NCBI RefSeq assembly: GCF_001191005.1
Contig: NZ_CP012201.1
Span: forward strand, 5,146,001-5,210,000
Origin: Massilia sp. NR 4-1
GTDB taxonomy: Bacteria > Pseudomonadota > Gammaproteobacteria > Burkholderiales > Burkholderiaceae_D
Length of the DNA: 64,000 bases
Direction of reading: 5' to 3'
Of the stretch, positions 53,518 through 62,976 are shown piece by piece. Below the pieces are notes generated by a model. That model saw only the letters and a list, made by a program, of their open reading frames with translations. It did no database searches and was not told where the DNA came from. The first letter of the stretch is position 1. The number at the start of each line of letters is the position of its first letter. Made by a program: the position numbers and the translations under genes.

Positions 53518-55467
53518 ATGGGCAAAATCATCGGTATTGACCTGGGGACCACCAACTCCTGCGTTTCCATCATGGAAAACGGCACCCCGAAAGTGATCGA
53601 GAACGCCGAAGGCGCGCGTACCACGCCGTCGATCATTGCATATCAGGAAGACGGTGAAATCCTGGTCGGCGCGCCAGCCAAACGCCAGGCCGTCACCAAT
53701 CCAAAGAACACCCTGTTCGCGGTGAAGCGCCTGATCGGCCGCAAGTTCGAAGAAAAAGAAGTGCAGAAGGACATCTCCCTGATGCCTTACGAGATCGCCA
53801 AGGCCGACAACGGCGACGCCTGGATCGGCGTGCGCGACAAGAAACTGGCCCCACCGCAGATTTCGGCGGAAGTGCTGCGCAAAATGAAGAAAACGGCAGA
53901 AGACTACCTCGGTGAAGAAGTCACCGAAGCCGTGATCACCGTGCCAGCCTACTTCAACGACTCGCAGCGCCAGGCGACCAAGGACGCCGGCCGCATCGCC
54001 GGTCTGGACGTGAAGCGCATCATCAACGAACCAACCGCGGCGGCCCTGGCTTTCGGCCTGGACAAGACCGACAAGGGCGACCGCAAGATCGCCGTGTATG
54101 ACCTGGGCGGCGGCACCTTCGACGTGTCCATCATCGAGATCGCCGACGTGGACGGCGAGAAGCAGTTCGAAGTGCTGTCGACCAACGGCGACACCTTCCT
54201 CGGCGGCGAAGACTTCGACCAGCGCGTGATCGACTACATCATCGACGAGTTCAAGAAGATCAACGGCCTGGACCTGAAGAAAGACCCGATCGCCCTGCAG
54301 CGCATCAAGGCTTCGGCCGAGCGCGCGAAGATCGAGCTGTCCTCGTCCGCCCAGACCGAGATCAACGAGCCGTACATCGCCATGGCCAACGGCGCGCCGG
54401 TCCACCTGAACCTGAAGATGACCCGCGCCAAGCTGGAGTCCCTGGTTGAGGAACTGATCGCCAAGACCATCGAGCCATGCCGCACCGCCATCAAGGACGC
54501 CGGCGTGAAAGTGTCCGACATCGACGACATCATCCTGGTCGGCGGCATGACCCGTATGCCGAAGGTGCAGGAAAAGGTCAAAGAATTCTTCGGCAAGGAT
54601 CCACGCAAGGACGTGAACCCTGACGAAGCCGTGGCCGTGGGCGCCGCGATCCAGGGCGCCGTGCTGTCGGGCGAGCGCAAGGACCTGCTGCTGCTGGACG
54701 TGACCCCGCTGTCGCTGGGCATCGAGACCCTGGGCGGCGTGATGACCAAGATGATCCACAAGAACACCACGATTCCTACCAAGTTCTCGCAAGTGTTCTC
54801 CACCGCCGACGACAACCAGCCGGCCGTGACCATCAAGGTGTATCAGGGCGAGCGTGAAATCGCCGCCGGCAACAAGGCCCTGGGCGAATTCAATCTGGAA
54901 GGCATCCCGCCGGCAGCGCGCGGCACGCCGCAGATCGAAGTGACCTTCGACATCGACGCCAACGGCATCCTGCACGTGGGCGCGAAAGACAAGGCCACCG
55001 GCAAGGAAAACAAGATCACCATCAAGGCCAACTCCGGCCTGTCGGAAGACGAAATCCAGAAAATGGTGAAGGATGCCGAGCTGAACGCCGAAGAAGACAA
55101 GAAGCTCAAGGAGCTGGCCGAATCGCGCAACCAGGCCGACGCGCTGGTGCACTCGACCCGCAAATCGCTGACCGAATACGGCGACAAGCTGGAAGGCGGC
55201 GAGAAAGAGAAGATCGAAGCGGCCATCACCGAGCTGGAAGCGTCGCTGAAAACCGGCGACAAGGCCGAGATCGACGCCAAGGTGGCCGCCCTGTCGACCG
55301 CTTCGCAGAAGCTGGGCGAGAAAATGTACGCTGACATGCAGGCGCAGCAAGCTGCCGCCGGCGGCGCGGAAGGTGCCCAGCAGCAGCAAGCTGGCGGCGC
55401 CGAAGCCAAGCCACAGCAGGACGACGTGGTCGACGCCGACTTCAAGGAAGTCAAAGACAGCAAGTAA
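53518..55467 (+). CDS. dnaK: Chaperone DnaK (Hsp70)
   Basis: A 649-residue Hsp70. ATPase signatures [29 protein letters not shown] and [13 protein letters not shown] are present. The substrate-binding domain and lid follow, ending in an Ala/Gln-rich tail and the conserved acidic [18 protein letters not shown] precedes the ATG. It works with the GrpE and DnaJ encoded beside it. Confidence 0.98.
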   Translation: MGKIIGIDLGTTNSCVSIMENGTPKVIENAEGARTTPSIIAYQEDGEILVGAPAKRQAVTNPKNTLFAVKRLIGRKFEEKEVQKDISLMPYEIAKADNGDAWIGVRDKKLAPPQISAEVLRKMKKTAEDYLGEEVTEAVITVPAYFNDSQRQATKDAGRIAGLDVKRIINEPTAAALAFGLDKTDKGDRKIAVYDLGGGTFDVSIIEIADVDGEKQFEVLSTNGDTFLGGEDFDQRVIDYIIDEFKKINGLDLKKDPIALQRIKASAERAKIELSSSAQTEINEPYIAMANGAPVHLNLKMTRAKLESLVEELIAKTIEPCRTAIKDAGVKVSDIDDIILVGGMTRMPKVQEKVKEFFGKDPRKDVNPDEAVAVGAAIQGAVLSGERKDLLLLDVTPLSLGIETLGGVMTKMIHKNTTIPTKFSQVFSTADDNQPAVTIKVYQGEREIAAGNKALGEFNLEGIPPAARGTPQIEVTFDIDANGILHVGAKDKATGKENKITIKANSGLSEDEIQKMVKDAELNAEEDKKLKELAESRNQADALVHSTRKSLTEYGDKLEGGEKEKIEAAITELEASLKTGDKAEIDAKVAALSTASQKLGEKMYADMQAQQAAAGGAEGAQQQQAGGAEAKPQQDDVVDADFKEVKDSK

Positions 55468-55533
55468 TCGGCAAAACGCCGTCGCACTTCGGTCGAGTGT
55501 AAGGCGCGGCGCATCGCCGCCGCGCCGGACCTG

Positions 55534-55568
55534 CCGAGCAGAGCGTCCGTCCGACGGTGCTTGCTCGG
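55534..55568 (+). terminator. Hairpin with T-run between dnaK and dnaJ
   Basis: CCGAGCA (55534-55540) pairs with TGCTCGG (55562-55568) and is followed by CTTTTT. It could be a partial terminator that lowers dnaJ expression relative to dnaK. The loop is long (21 bases), so efficiency is uncertain. Confidence 0.5.
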
Positions 55569-55614
55569 CTTTTTCGCATAATCGGTACATCAGTAAAAGC
55601 AAGGTGCCTACAAG

Positions 55615-56739
55615 ATGGCAAAGCGTGATTTTTACGAGATCCTCGGGGTCGCCAAGAATTCGTCGGAAGACGAAATCAAGAAAGCCTATCGCAAGCTCGC
55701 GATGAAATATCATCCGGACCGCAACCCGGACAATAAAGAGGCGGAAGAGAAGTTCAAAGAGGTCAAGGAAGCCTACGAGATGCTGACCAATCCGGAGAAG
55801 CGCGAGGCCTATGACCGCTATGGTCATGCCGGCGTGGACCCGAATATGGGCGGCGGTGGCGGCGGCTTTGGCGCCGGCGGTTTCGGCGACGCCTTTGGCG
55901 ATATCTTCGGCGACATTTTCGGCGGCGGCGGCCGCCGCAGCTCCGGCCCGCAGGTGTATCGCGGCGCCGATCTGCGCTACAACCTGGAAATCACGCTGGA
56001 ACAGGCGGCGCACGGCTTCGACACCACGATCCGCGTACCGTCCTGGGACAAGTGCGACACCTGCCACGGTTCCGGCGCCAAGCCGGGCACCTCGCCCACC
56101 ACCTGCGGCACCTGCGGCGGCCACGGCCAGGTACGCATGCAGCAGGGCTTCTTCAGCATCCAGCAGACCTGTCCGAAATGCCATGGCACCGGCAAGATCA
56201 TTCCCGAGCCATGCCCATCCTGCGCCGGCGCGGGCCGCATCAAGCGCAACAAGACGCTGGAAGTGAAGATCCCGGTCGGCATCGACAACGGCATGCGCAT
56301 CCGCTCCACCGGCAACGGCGAGCCTGGCACCAACGGCGGTCCACCGGGCGACCTGTATGTGGAAATCCACATCAAGGCGCACCCGGTGTTCCAGCGCGAA
56401 GGCGACGACCTGCATTGCGAAATGCCGATCTCTTTCGCCAAGGCGGCCCTGGGCGGCGAGATCGAAGTGCCGACCCTGGATGGCAAGGTCTCCTTCACCG
56501 TGCCGGAAGGCACCCAGTCGGGCAAGACCTTCCGCCTGAAAGGCAAGGGCATCAAGGGCGTGCGTTCCGGTTATCCGGGCGACCTGTTCTGCCACGTGGC
56601 CGTGGAAACCCCGGTCAAGCTGACGGACAAACAAAAAGAGCTGCTGCGCGAATTCGACCGTTCCACGGTGGAAGGCGGTTCCAAGCACAGCCCGCAGACC
56701 AAGACCTGGAAAGACAAGGTCAAGGACTTTTTCGAGTAA
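55615..56739 (+). CDS. dnaJ: Chaperone DnaJ (Hsp40)
   Basis: A 374-residue type I J-protein. The J domain carries the HPD motif ([11 protein letters not shown]). A Gly/Phe-rich linker is followed by four zinc-binding CxxCxGxG repeats ([32 protein letters not shown]) and the C-terminal substrate-binding domains. It stimulates DnaK ATPase. Confidence 0.98.
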   Translation: MAKRDFYEILGVAKNSSEDEIKKAYRKLAMKYHPDRNPDNKEAEEKFKEVKEAYEMLTNPEKREAYDRYGHAGVDPNMGGGGGGFGAGGFGDAFGDIFGDIFGGGGRRSSGPQVYRGADLRYNLEITLEQAAHGFDTTIRVPSWDKCDTCHGSGAKPGTSPTTCGTCGGHGQVRMQQGFFSIQQTCPKCHGTGKIIPEPCPSCAGAGRIKRNKTLEVKIPVGIDNGMRIRSTGNGEPGTNGGPPGDLYVEIHIKAHPVFQREGDDLHCEMPISFAKAALGGEIEVPTLDGKVSFTVPEGTQSGKTFRLKGKGIKGVRSGYPGDLFCHVAVETPVKLTDKQKELLREFDRSTVEGGSKHSPQTKTWKDKVKDFFE

Positions 56740-56756
56740 GATAGCGTCACCTTTCA

Positions 56757-56779
56757 CCGCACCGGGCGCCCCGGTGCGG
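56757..56779 (+). terminator. GC-rich hairpin after dnaJ
   Basis: A perfect 9-bp stem CCGCACCGG / CCGGTGCGG with a five-base loop, 18 bases after the dnaJ stop. No T-run follows, so it may stabilise the mRNA 3' end or need Rho. Confidence 0.5.
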
Positions 56780-56843
56780 CCTGCCTAACGGACCGCCCCC
56801 ATCATCCCGATGGCCAGGCGGTCTTGCTACGATAGGAGCATCA

Positions 56844-57521
56844 ATGAGCGAAGCAATCAAGAGCCCTGCAGCCCTGCAGGAACTGCTCAACAACAACCGC
56901 CGCTGGGCCGACTCGATGGTCGCCCGCGATCCCGAATTCTTCAAGCGCCTGGCGCAGCAAGCCTCCCCGGAATATCTGTGGATTGGCTGCTCCGACAGCC
57001 GCGTGCCGGCGAACGAACTGCTGGGCCTTGCGCCGGGCGACGTCTTCGTTCACCGCAATATCGCCAACGTGGTGGTGCACTCGGACCTGAACTGCCTGTC
57101 CGTGCTGCAGTTTGCCATCGACGTGCTGAAGGTGAAGCATGTGATGATCGTCGGCCACTACGGCTGCAAAGGCGTGCACGCCGCCCTGACCGGCGGCCGC
57201 GTGGGCCTGGCCGACAACTGGCTGCGCCATGTGCAGGACGTGGCGCAGAAACACGAGCGCTACCTGGGCGACGTGCTGGAAACGAACAAGCGCAGCGAGC
57301 GCCTGTGCGAACTGAACGTGGTGGAGCAGGTGGTGAACGTGTGCCAGACCACCATCGTGCAGGACGCCTGGGACCGCGGCCAGGAACTGAGCGTGCATGG
57401 CTGGGTGTATGGCCTGAAGGACGGCCATCTGCACGATCTGGAAATGACCGTGAGCGGCCCGACCGACCTGGCGGCCCGCGTGCGCAATCGTCTGGCGCAT
57501 TATGAGGTGCCTGGCGCCTGA
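56844..57521 (+). CDS. can: Beta-class carbonic anhydrase
   Basis: A 225-residue zinc enzyme interconverting CO2 and bicarbonate. Zinc ligands are in CSDSRVP (Cys, Asp/Arg dyad) and GHYGCKGV (His, Cys). EYLWIGCSDSRVPANELLGLAPGDVFVHRNIANVV is the classic Can signature. GATAGGAGC precedes the ATG. It is a single gene after the dnaJ hairpin; the next gene has its own LexA-type promoter. Confidence 0.96.
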   Translation: MSEAIKSPAALQELLNNNRRWADSMVARDPEFFKRLAQQASPEYLWIGCSDSRVPANELLGLAPGDVFVHRNIANVVVHSDLNCLSVLQFAIDVLKVKHVMIVGHYGCKGVHAALTGGRVGLADNWLRHVQDVAQKHERYLGDVLETNKRSERLCELNVVEQVVNVCQTTIVQDAWDRGQELSVHGWVYGLKDGHLHDLEMTVSGPTDLAARVRNRLAHYEVPGA

Positions 57522-57555
57522 TGTAAAAGTCTGACTCCCGGCGCCGTCTAAGATA

Positions 57556-57575
57556 TACTGTATTTATATACAGTT
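57556..57575 (+). promoter_or_regulatory. LexA (SOS) box before radical-SAM/UdgX genes
   Basis: TACTGTATTTATATACAGTT has CTG (57558-57560), ten bases, CAG (57571-57573), a near-perfect match to TACTGTATATATATACAGTA. It ends 12 bases before the ATG, so bound LexA would block transcription start. It predicts that the downstream repair pair is part of the SOS regulon. Confidence 0.88.
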
Positions 57576-57587
57576 ATCGGCGGCGCC

Positions 57588-58817
57588 ATGGAGTTGACAG
57601 ACAAACTAGAGATTCTGGCCGATGCGGCCAAATACGACGCATCCTGCGCCAGCAGCGCCGCGCCCAAGCGCTCGTCCGAAGGCAAGGATGGCATCGGTGC
57701 CACCAATGGCATGGGCATCTGCCACAGCTACACGCCGGACGGCCGCTGCGTGTCCCTGCTGAAAATCCTGCTCACCAATTTCTGCATCTACGATTGCCAG
57801 TACTGCGTCAACCGGCGCACCTCGAACGTGCCGCGCGCCCGCTTCAGCGTGCAGGAAGTGGTCAAGCTGACCGTCGATTTTTACCTGCGCAATTACATCG
57901 AGGGACTGTTCCTCAGCTCCGGCATCATCCAGTCGGCCGACTATACGATGGAACAGCTGGTGGCGATCGCGCGCGAACTGCGCGAAGTGCACCAGTTCCG
58001 CGGCTATATCCACCTGAAGACGATTCCCGACGCCGATCCCGCCCTGATCGAGGCGGCGGGCCGCTACGCCGACCGGCTCAGTGTGAATATCGAATTGCCG
58101 ACCCAGAGCAGCATCGAGCGTCTGGCGCCGGAAAAGAGCGTGCACACCATCAAGCTGGCAATGGGCGCCATCCGCCTCAAGCTGGACGAAAAAGCGGATG
58201 AGCCGAAAGCGCCGCGCTTCGCCCCGGCCGGACAAAGCACGCAGATGATCGTCGGCGCCGACGCCAGCGACGACCAGCGCATTCTGAGCACGGCCGAAAC
58301 CCTGTACGGCAGTTATAAACTCAAGCGCGTCTATTATTCGGCTTTCAGTCCCATCCCGCACAGTCCCAAAAGCGTGCCGCTGGCGCCGCCCCCGCTGCTG
58401 CGCGAACACCGGCTGTACCAGGCCGACTTTCTGCTGCGTGGCTATGGCTTCCAGGTCAGCGAGCTGCTGCCGCAGTCGGGCAATCTGGCGCTCGATATCG
58501 ACCCCAAGCTGGCCTGGGCGCTGGCCAACCGCCAGCACTTCCCGCTCGACCTGAACCGCGCCGACCTGGCGATGATCGCGCGCGTGCCGGGCATCGGCCT
58601 GCTCAACGCCAAACGCATTGTGGAGCTGCGCCGCATGCGGCGCGTGCGCTATGCCGACCTGTCGCGCCTGCGCTGCAGCATGAAGAAGGTCGCACCCTTC
58701 GTCATCACCGCCGACTACACGCCCGCGCGCGACACCACGCCTTCCGAGACCTTGCGCCGCGCCATGGCGGAGCGCCAGCAGCAGCTCGCGCTCTGGCCGG
58801 AATTGCAGGCGGCATGA
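57588..58817 (+). CDS. Radical SAM protein, DNA modification/repair type
   Basis: A 409-residue radical-SAM enzyme with the iron-sulfur motif CIYDCQYC (Cys near 66, 70, 73). The N-terminus LEILADAAKYDASCASS and the segment ICHSYTPDGRCVSLLKILLTNFC are typical of the radical-SAM family named for linkage to uracil-DNA-glycosylase-like proteins. A C-terminal helix-hairpin-helix (MIARVPGIGLLNAKRIVELRRMRRV) indicates DNA binding. The reaction is unknown. The stop overlaps the start of the UdgX-like gene (ATGA), and a LexA box precedes it, so it probably acts in DNA-damage repair with that partner. Confidence 0.9.
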   Translation: MELTDKLEILADAAKYDASCASSAAPKRSSEGKDGIGATNGMGICHSYTPDGRCVSLLKILLTNFCIYDCQYCVNRRTSNVPRARFSVQEVVKLTVDFYLRNYIEGLFLSSGIIQSADYTMEQLVAIARELREVHQFRGYIHLKTIPDADPALIEAAGRYADRLSVNIELPTQSSIERLAPEKSVHTIKLAMGAIRLKLDEKADEPKAPRFAPAGQSTQMIVGADASDDQRILSTAETLYGSYKLKRVYYSAFSPIPHSPKSVPLAPPPLLREHRLYQADFLLRGYGFQVSELLPQSGNLALDIDPKLAWALANRQHFPLDLNRADLAMIARVPGIGLLNAKRIVELRRMRRVRYADLSRLRCSMKKVAPFVITADYTPARDTTPSETLRRAMAERQQQLALWPELQAA

Positions 58818-60292
58818 GCGGGGCCGCGTCCGCGCTGGACTGGCCCGCCGGCCCCGTGCTGGCGCGCGATTTTGCCGAATGGCGGGAGGCGGCGCGCCGT
58901 CTGATCGTGCGCCGCGTGCCGCCTGAGTCCATACAATGGATGCAGCATGCCGGCGACGCCGATCTGCTGAGCGATGTTCTCGCTGATGCGGGCGCTGCCA
59001 ATGATGCCGGAGCGGAAAGTGCGCCGCATGCCGCGCCGGCTTTGCGCGTACCGCGCGCGCTGATGGCAATGCTGGAGTGCGCCGCCTGCTTTCGCGCGAT
59101 CGACCGCTGGGCTTTTCTCTACCGCGTTCTGTGGCGCTGGCAGCGTGGCGAACAGGAGGTGCTGTCGATGGCCGATGAAGATGGCGCGCGCTTGCAAGCC
59201 ATGGCGAAAGCCGTGCGCCGTGAAGAGCACGATATGCATGCCTATCTGCGCTTCCGCGAACGCCCTGAAGATAAAGGCGCGCCGCGTTTCGTGGCCTGGT
59301 TCGAGCCCGCGCAGGATGTTCTGCCCCAGGTCGCGCAGCACTTCGTGCGCCGTATGGGCCGCATCAGCTGGATGATCGCCACGCCCGACGCCACGGTGCT
59401 GTGGGACGGCGCGCAGCTGCACCATGCCGCGGCGCTGTTGCGTGGTCCCGCCGACATCGAGGATGAAGGCGAAGCGCTATGGCTGACCTATTACCGCAGC
59501 ATTTTCAATCCAGCGCGCCTGAACGCGGACCTGATGCACAGCCACATCACCACCCGCTTCTGGAGGCATCTGTCGGAAGCGGCCGTGGTGCCGGAGATGG
59601 TCGCGCAAGCCGCCACCGGCGCGCGCCGCACAGGCCAGAGCAAGGCTGTCGGCCGCCGCAGCGGCACGACGATTCCGGTCAGCGCGGAACAGGCGCAGCC
59701 CGAGCGCGAACAGCCGCGCAACCTGGACGAGTGCCGCCGCTGCGAGCTATGGCAGAACGCGACGCAGGCCGTGGCTGGACAAGGGCCGCGCCATGCCAAA
59801 ATCATGCTGGTGGGCGAGCAGCCCGGCGATCAGGAGGACTTGGCCGGCAAGCCTTTTGTCGGTCCGGCAGGCGAACTGCTGGAGTGGGCGATGGAGCAGG
59901 CCGGCATGGATCGCCGCCAGGTCTATATCACCAACGCGGTCAAGCATTTCAAATGGGAGCTGCGCGGCAAACGCCGCCTGCATAAGACGCCCGCCCAGCG
60001 TGAAGTTCTCGCCTGCCACTACTGGCTGCAAGAGGAACTGAATCAGATCGGCCCTGGCGTGGTGGTGGCTTTAGGCAGTACCGCGCTCAAATCGGTGCTG
60101 CAGGATGGCGGTGTCAACTTGAAAGACTATATGGACGAGCCGGTGCAGCATGAGGGCCGCTGGGTCGTCGCCACCTATCATCCGGCATACGCGTTGCGCG
60201 TGCCGGATGCGCAAGCGCGCGAGGATGCGCGGGCCGCCATTGTCGCCGCCTTGCGTACGGCGTGGCGGCTGACCCAGGGCGGCGCGGCATAA
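58814..60292 (+). CDS. UdgX-family uracil-DNA glycosylase fused to DUF4130-like domain
   Basis: A 492-residue two-domain protein. Residues ~1-270 are the DUF4130-like radical-SAM-linked domain (RFRERPEDKGAPRFVAWFEPAQDVLPQVAQHF). Residues ~300-490 are a family-4-like UDG domain. MLVGEQPGDQEDLAGKPFVGPAG is near 331-353, YITNAVKHFKWELRGKRRLH near 375-390, and VATYHPAY near 455. KRRLH (386-390) corresponds to the KRRIH loop of mycobacterial UdgX, whose His forms a covalent bond with the abasic site after uracil removal. A similar uracil-trapping activity is predicted. It is co-translated with the radical-SAM gene. Confidence 0.88.
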   Translation: MSGAASALDWPAGPVLARDFAEWREAARRLIVRRVPPESIQWMQHAGDADLLSDVLADAGAANDAGAESAPHAAPALRVPRALMAMLECAACFRAIDRWAFLYRVLWRWQRGEQEVLSMADEDGARLQAMAKAVRREEHDMHAYLRFRERPEDKGAPRFVAWFEPAQDVLPQVAQHFVRRMGRISWMIATPDATVLWDGAQLHHAAALLRGPADIEDEGEALWLTYYRSIFNPARLNADLMHSHITTRFWRHLSEAAVVPEMVAQAATGARRTGQSKAVGRRSGTTIPVSAEQAQPEREQPRNLDECRRCELWQNATQAVAGQGPRHAKIMLVGEQPGDQEDLAGKPFVGPAGELLEWAMEQAGMDRRQVYITNAVKHFKWELRGKRRLHKTPAQREVLACHYWLQEELNQIGPGVVVALGSTALKSVLQDGGVNLKDYMDEPVQHEGRWVVATYHPAYALRVPDAQAREDARAAIVAALRTAWRLTQGGAA

Positions 60293-60338
60293 CTCCACCG
60301 AGTACTGTCGCGCGCCGCTTGATCAACCATCTGTTCGC

Positions 60339-60959
60339 TTAGCGGCTTTCGATGGCCGCGATTTGCCGGTCCTGCCAGCGCGCCAGCAGGAGCAGGGCGG
60401 CGATGCTGCCGATCAGGGCGGTGAACATATCCGATTGCGTATCCCACGGATCGCCCTGGGTGCCGAGGAATTCGTCCGCGCCCTGGCCCATGGCGACCGC
60501 CGCGCCCCATTCGATCAGCTCATACGTGGCGCTGATCGCCAGCACAATGCACACCACCACGAAGGCCAGCATCTTGCGGCCCGCGATATGCCGTCCGCGC
60601 AGCAGAATCTCGCGCGCCACCAGGGCCGGCACGAAGCCCTGGAAGAAGTGGCCGATCTTGTCGTAAGGGTTGCGGCCCAGTCCCAGCCACTGCTGCAGAT
60701 CGAAGCCGAAAGGCACGCGCGCATAGGTGTAGGCGCCGCCCACCATCAGCACGACCGCATGCAGCAGGATCAGCACATACAGCAGATCGGTCAGCGGAAA
60801 GCGGCGGTAGGTCGCCAGCATGAGCGGGAAGGCAATGAAGACGGGCGCTACTTCCATCACCCAGGTGGCGCGGTCATACGGCGCCAGGCCGGACCAGACC
60901 AGCACTGCAAACATGGCCGCTGTCAGCAGCAGATGAAGCCGGGAAGAAGATGTGCTCAT
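60339..60959 (-). CDS. DUF2238 (YjdF-like) membrane protein
   Basis: A 206-residue inner-membrane protein with about six helices, starting at ATG 60959; ATG 60965 is nearly equivalent. Conserved family features: DKIGHFFQGFVPALVAREILLR, ATYELIEWGAAVAMGQGADEFLGTQGDPWDTQSDMFTALIGS. The clustered Asp/Glu/His residues suggest metal binding. The function of the family is not established. It is convergent with the UdgX gene and divergent from the TauD operon. Confidence 0.87.
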   Translation of the reverse strand: MSTSSSRLHLLLTAAMFAVLVWSGLAPYDRATWVMEVAPVFIAFPLMLATYRRFPLTDLLYVLILLHAVVLMVGGAYTYARVPFGFDLQQWLGLGRNPYDKIGHFFQGFVPALVAREILLRGRHIAGRKMLAFVVVCIVLAISATYELIEWGAAVAMGQGADEFLGTQGDPWDTQSDMFTALIGSIAALLLLARWQDRQIAAIESR

Positions 60960-61034
60960 GCGCATTCCGTGGAATCGAAAAGCGCATATTAATATCAAAA
61001 TGAATTCGTTTCCAATCCACTAATGCAGGCCTAG

Positions 61035-61049
61035 ACTGGAATCTCCAGT
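61035..61049. promoter_or_regulatory. Small palindrome upstream of the TauD-like operon
   Basis: ACTGGA-ATC-TCCAGT is a perfect 6-bp dyad 21 bases before the dioxygenase ATG, in an AT-rich divergent promoter region. It could be an operator; the regulator is unknown. Confidence 0.35.
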
Positions 61050-61069
61050 AACCCCCGCATCGCACAATC

Positions 61070-61957
61070 ATGTCAGCCGTTCTTTTTGAAGACCTTAGCG
61101 TTGATTCGGATTTCGAGATCCATATCCTGGAGGCTCCTCTGGGTGCGGAAATCACAGGCCTCGATTTGTCCCAACCGATCAGCGATATGGACTTCTTGCG
61201 GATTCATGCCACCCACCTGGACCATCACCTGCTGGTGTTCCGGGGGCAGCGTATCACGCCGCAGCACCAGATCGATTTCAGCCGGCGTTTTGGCCAGCTG
61301 CAGATCCATGTGCTGCGGAACTTCCAGTTGTCGGGGCATCCGGAAGTTCTGGTGGTATCGAATGTCCTGAAGGACGGCAAACCGGCGGGATTGGGCGATG
61401 CGGGTGTGTTCTGGCACTCGGATCTGTCGTACAAGGAGAAGCCCAGCCTGGGTTCTCTATTGCATGCGCAGGAGCTGCCATCGAAAGGAGGTGACACACT
61501 ATTCGCCAATATGCACCTGGCATACGACACTCTGCCTGTCGCGTTGCGCCGCGCCGTGCAGGGTGCTCGGGCCGAACACAGTTATCTGGCGCGTTATGAG
61601 GAGCTGCGCCGTCACAGTCCCTGGCGGCCGGCGCTCACGCCGGAGCAGATTCACGAAGTCCTACCCGTAACCCATCCTGTCGTGCGCGTGCATCCCGAAA
61701 CGGGACGCCGCGCACTTTTTATCAGCGAACATTTCACCACCCGCATTCTCGGCCTGCCCGACGACGAAAGCCGCGAGCTACTGCGGGAGCTGTTTGCCCA
61801 CAGCGTCAAGCCCGAACACATTTACCGCCATCGCTGGCAGCCACATGACCTGCTGTTCTGGGACAACCGCTCGCTGATGCATCTGGCGACCGGTTGCCCG
61901 CCCGAGCAGCGCCGCACCCTGTACCGCACCACCATCGAAGGCGACCGCCCTTACTGA
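61070..61957 (+). CDS. TauD/TfdA-family 2-oxoglutarate dioxygenase
   Basis: A 295-residue non-heme Fe(II) enzyme. The facial triad is visible: FWHSDLSY gives His near 116 and Asp near 118, and RSLMHLATG gives His near 271. The 2-oxoglutarate-binding Arg is in PPEQRRTLYRTTI. Family members oxidise taurine, sulfonates, 2,4-D, sulfate esters and others. It heads an operon with a binding protein, an ATPase and a probable permease, as in tau-type loci, so an imported sulfonate or similar organic acid is likely. Identity cannot be settled from sequence. Confidence 0.88.
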   Translation: MSAVLFEDLSVDSDFEIHILEAPLGAEITGLDLSQPISDMDFLRIHATHLDHHLLVFRGQRITPQHQIDFSRRFGQLQIHVLRNFQLSGHPEVLVVSNVLKDGKPAGLGDAGVFWHSDLSYKEKPSLGSLLHAQELPSKGGDTLFANMHLAYDTLPVALRRAVQGARAEHSYLARYEELRRHSPWRPALTPEQIHEVLPVTHPVVRVHPETGRRALFISEHFTTRILGLPDDESRELLRELFAHSVKPEHIYRHRWQPHDLLFWDNRSLMHLATGCPPEQRRTLYRTTIEGDRPY

Positions 61958-61970
61958 TTCTGGAGACCGC

Positions 61971-62975
61971 ATGAAGAAGATCCTGCTGCGTACCACGCTG
62001 GCTGCCCTCGGCTTTGCTCTCGCCGCGAACGCGGCGCAGGCGGAAGGCCGCATCCGCATCGCCGAGCAGTATGGCATCGTCTATCTGCTGCTGAATGTCG
62101 TGCAGGACCAGAAGCTGATCGAGAAGCACGGCAAGCGCGCCGGGGTGGACGTCAAGGTGGAATGGACCCAGCTTTCCGGCGGCGCCGCCGCCAACGATGC
62201 CTTGCTGTCCGGCGCCATCGACATCGTCGGCGCGGGCGTGGGGCCGCTACTGACGGTATGGGACCGCACCAATGGCCGCCAGAATGTGCGCGGCGTGGCG
62301 GCACTGGGCAGTTTTCCCTACTACCTGATCAGCAATAACCCCAAAGTCAAAACGATTGCCGACTTCACCGACAAGGACCGTATCGGCCTGCCCGCCGCCG
62401 TGGTGTCGGTGCAGGCGCGCATCCTGCAGATGGCGGCCGCCAAGCAGTGGGGCGACAAGGAATACGCGCGCCTGGACAAGATCACGCAGACACTGCCCCA
62501 CCCCGATGCGACGGCGGCCATCATCGCCGGCGGCACGGAAATCACCGGCCACTTCGCCACGCCGCCTTACCAGGAACAGGAGCTGGCGCAAAATCCAAAT
62601 GCCCGTATCGTGCTGAAATCCTACGATGTGCAGGGCGGCCCGACTTCTTCGACGGTCTTGTACGCGACTGAAAAATACCGCAGCGAGAATCCCAAGACTT
62701 ACCGCGCCTTCACGGCGGCGCTGGCCGAAGCGGCCGACTATGTGAACAAGAATCCGGAAGGCGCGGCCGATATCTACCAGCGCGCCAACAAGACCAAGAT
62801 TGACCGCGATCTGCTGCTGAAGATCATCCGCAATCCCGAGGTGCAGTTCCGCATCGCGCCGCAGAACACCTTCGTTCTGGCGCAGTTCATGCATCGGGTT
62901 GGCGTGATCAAGAACCAGCCGGCCAGCTGGAAGGATTATTTCTTCGACGATCCCCTGATCGGGCAGGGCGGCTGA
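61971..62975 (+). CDS. ABC transporter substrate-binding protein (NMT1/SsuA-like)
   Basis: A 334-residue periplasmic protein with signal peptide MKKILLRTTLAALGFALAANAAQA. It resembles nitrate/sulfonate/taurine-type binding proteins: IRIAEQYGIVYLLLNVVQDQKLIEKHGKRAG, LLSGAIDIVGAGVGPLLTVWDRT, IGLPAAVVSVQARILQMAAAKQWG, ITGHFATPPYQEQELAQNP. It lies 13 bases after the dioxygenase gene. The ligand is unknown. Confidence 0.88.
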   Translation: MKKILLRTTLAALGFALAANAAQAEGRIRIAEQYGIVYLLLNVVQDQKLIEKHGKRAGVDVKVEWTQLSGGAAANDALLSGAIDIVGAGVGPLLTVWDRTNGRQNVRGVAALGSFPYYLISNNPKVKTIADFTDKDRIGLPAAVVSVQARILQMAAAKQWGDKEYARLDKITQTLPHPDATAAIIAGGTEITGHFATPPYQEQELAQNPNARIVLKSYDVQGGPTSSTVLYATEKYRSENPKTYRAFTAALAEAADYVNKNPEGAADIYQRANKTKIDRDLLLKIIRNPEVQFRIAPQNTFVLAQFMHRVGVIKNQPASWKDYFFDDPLIGQGG

Positions 62976-62976
62976 G

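Noticed and set aside
53419..56757. A 1112-codon minus-strand open frame opposite dnaK-dnaJ.
   Set aside because: It is a shadow of two highly conserved genes, has no domain and crosses their intergenic gap only by chance.
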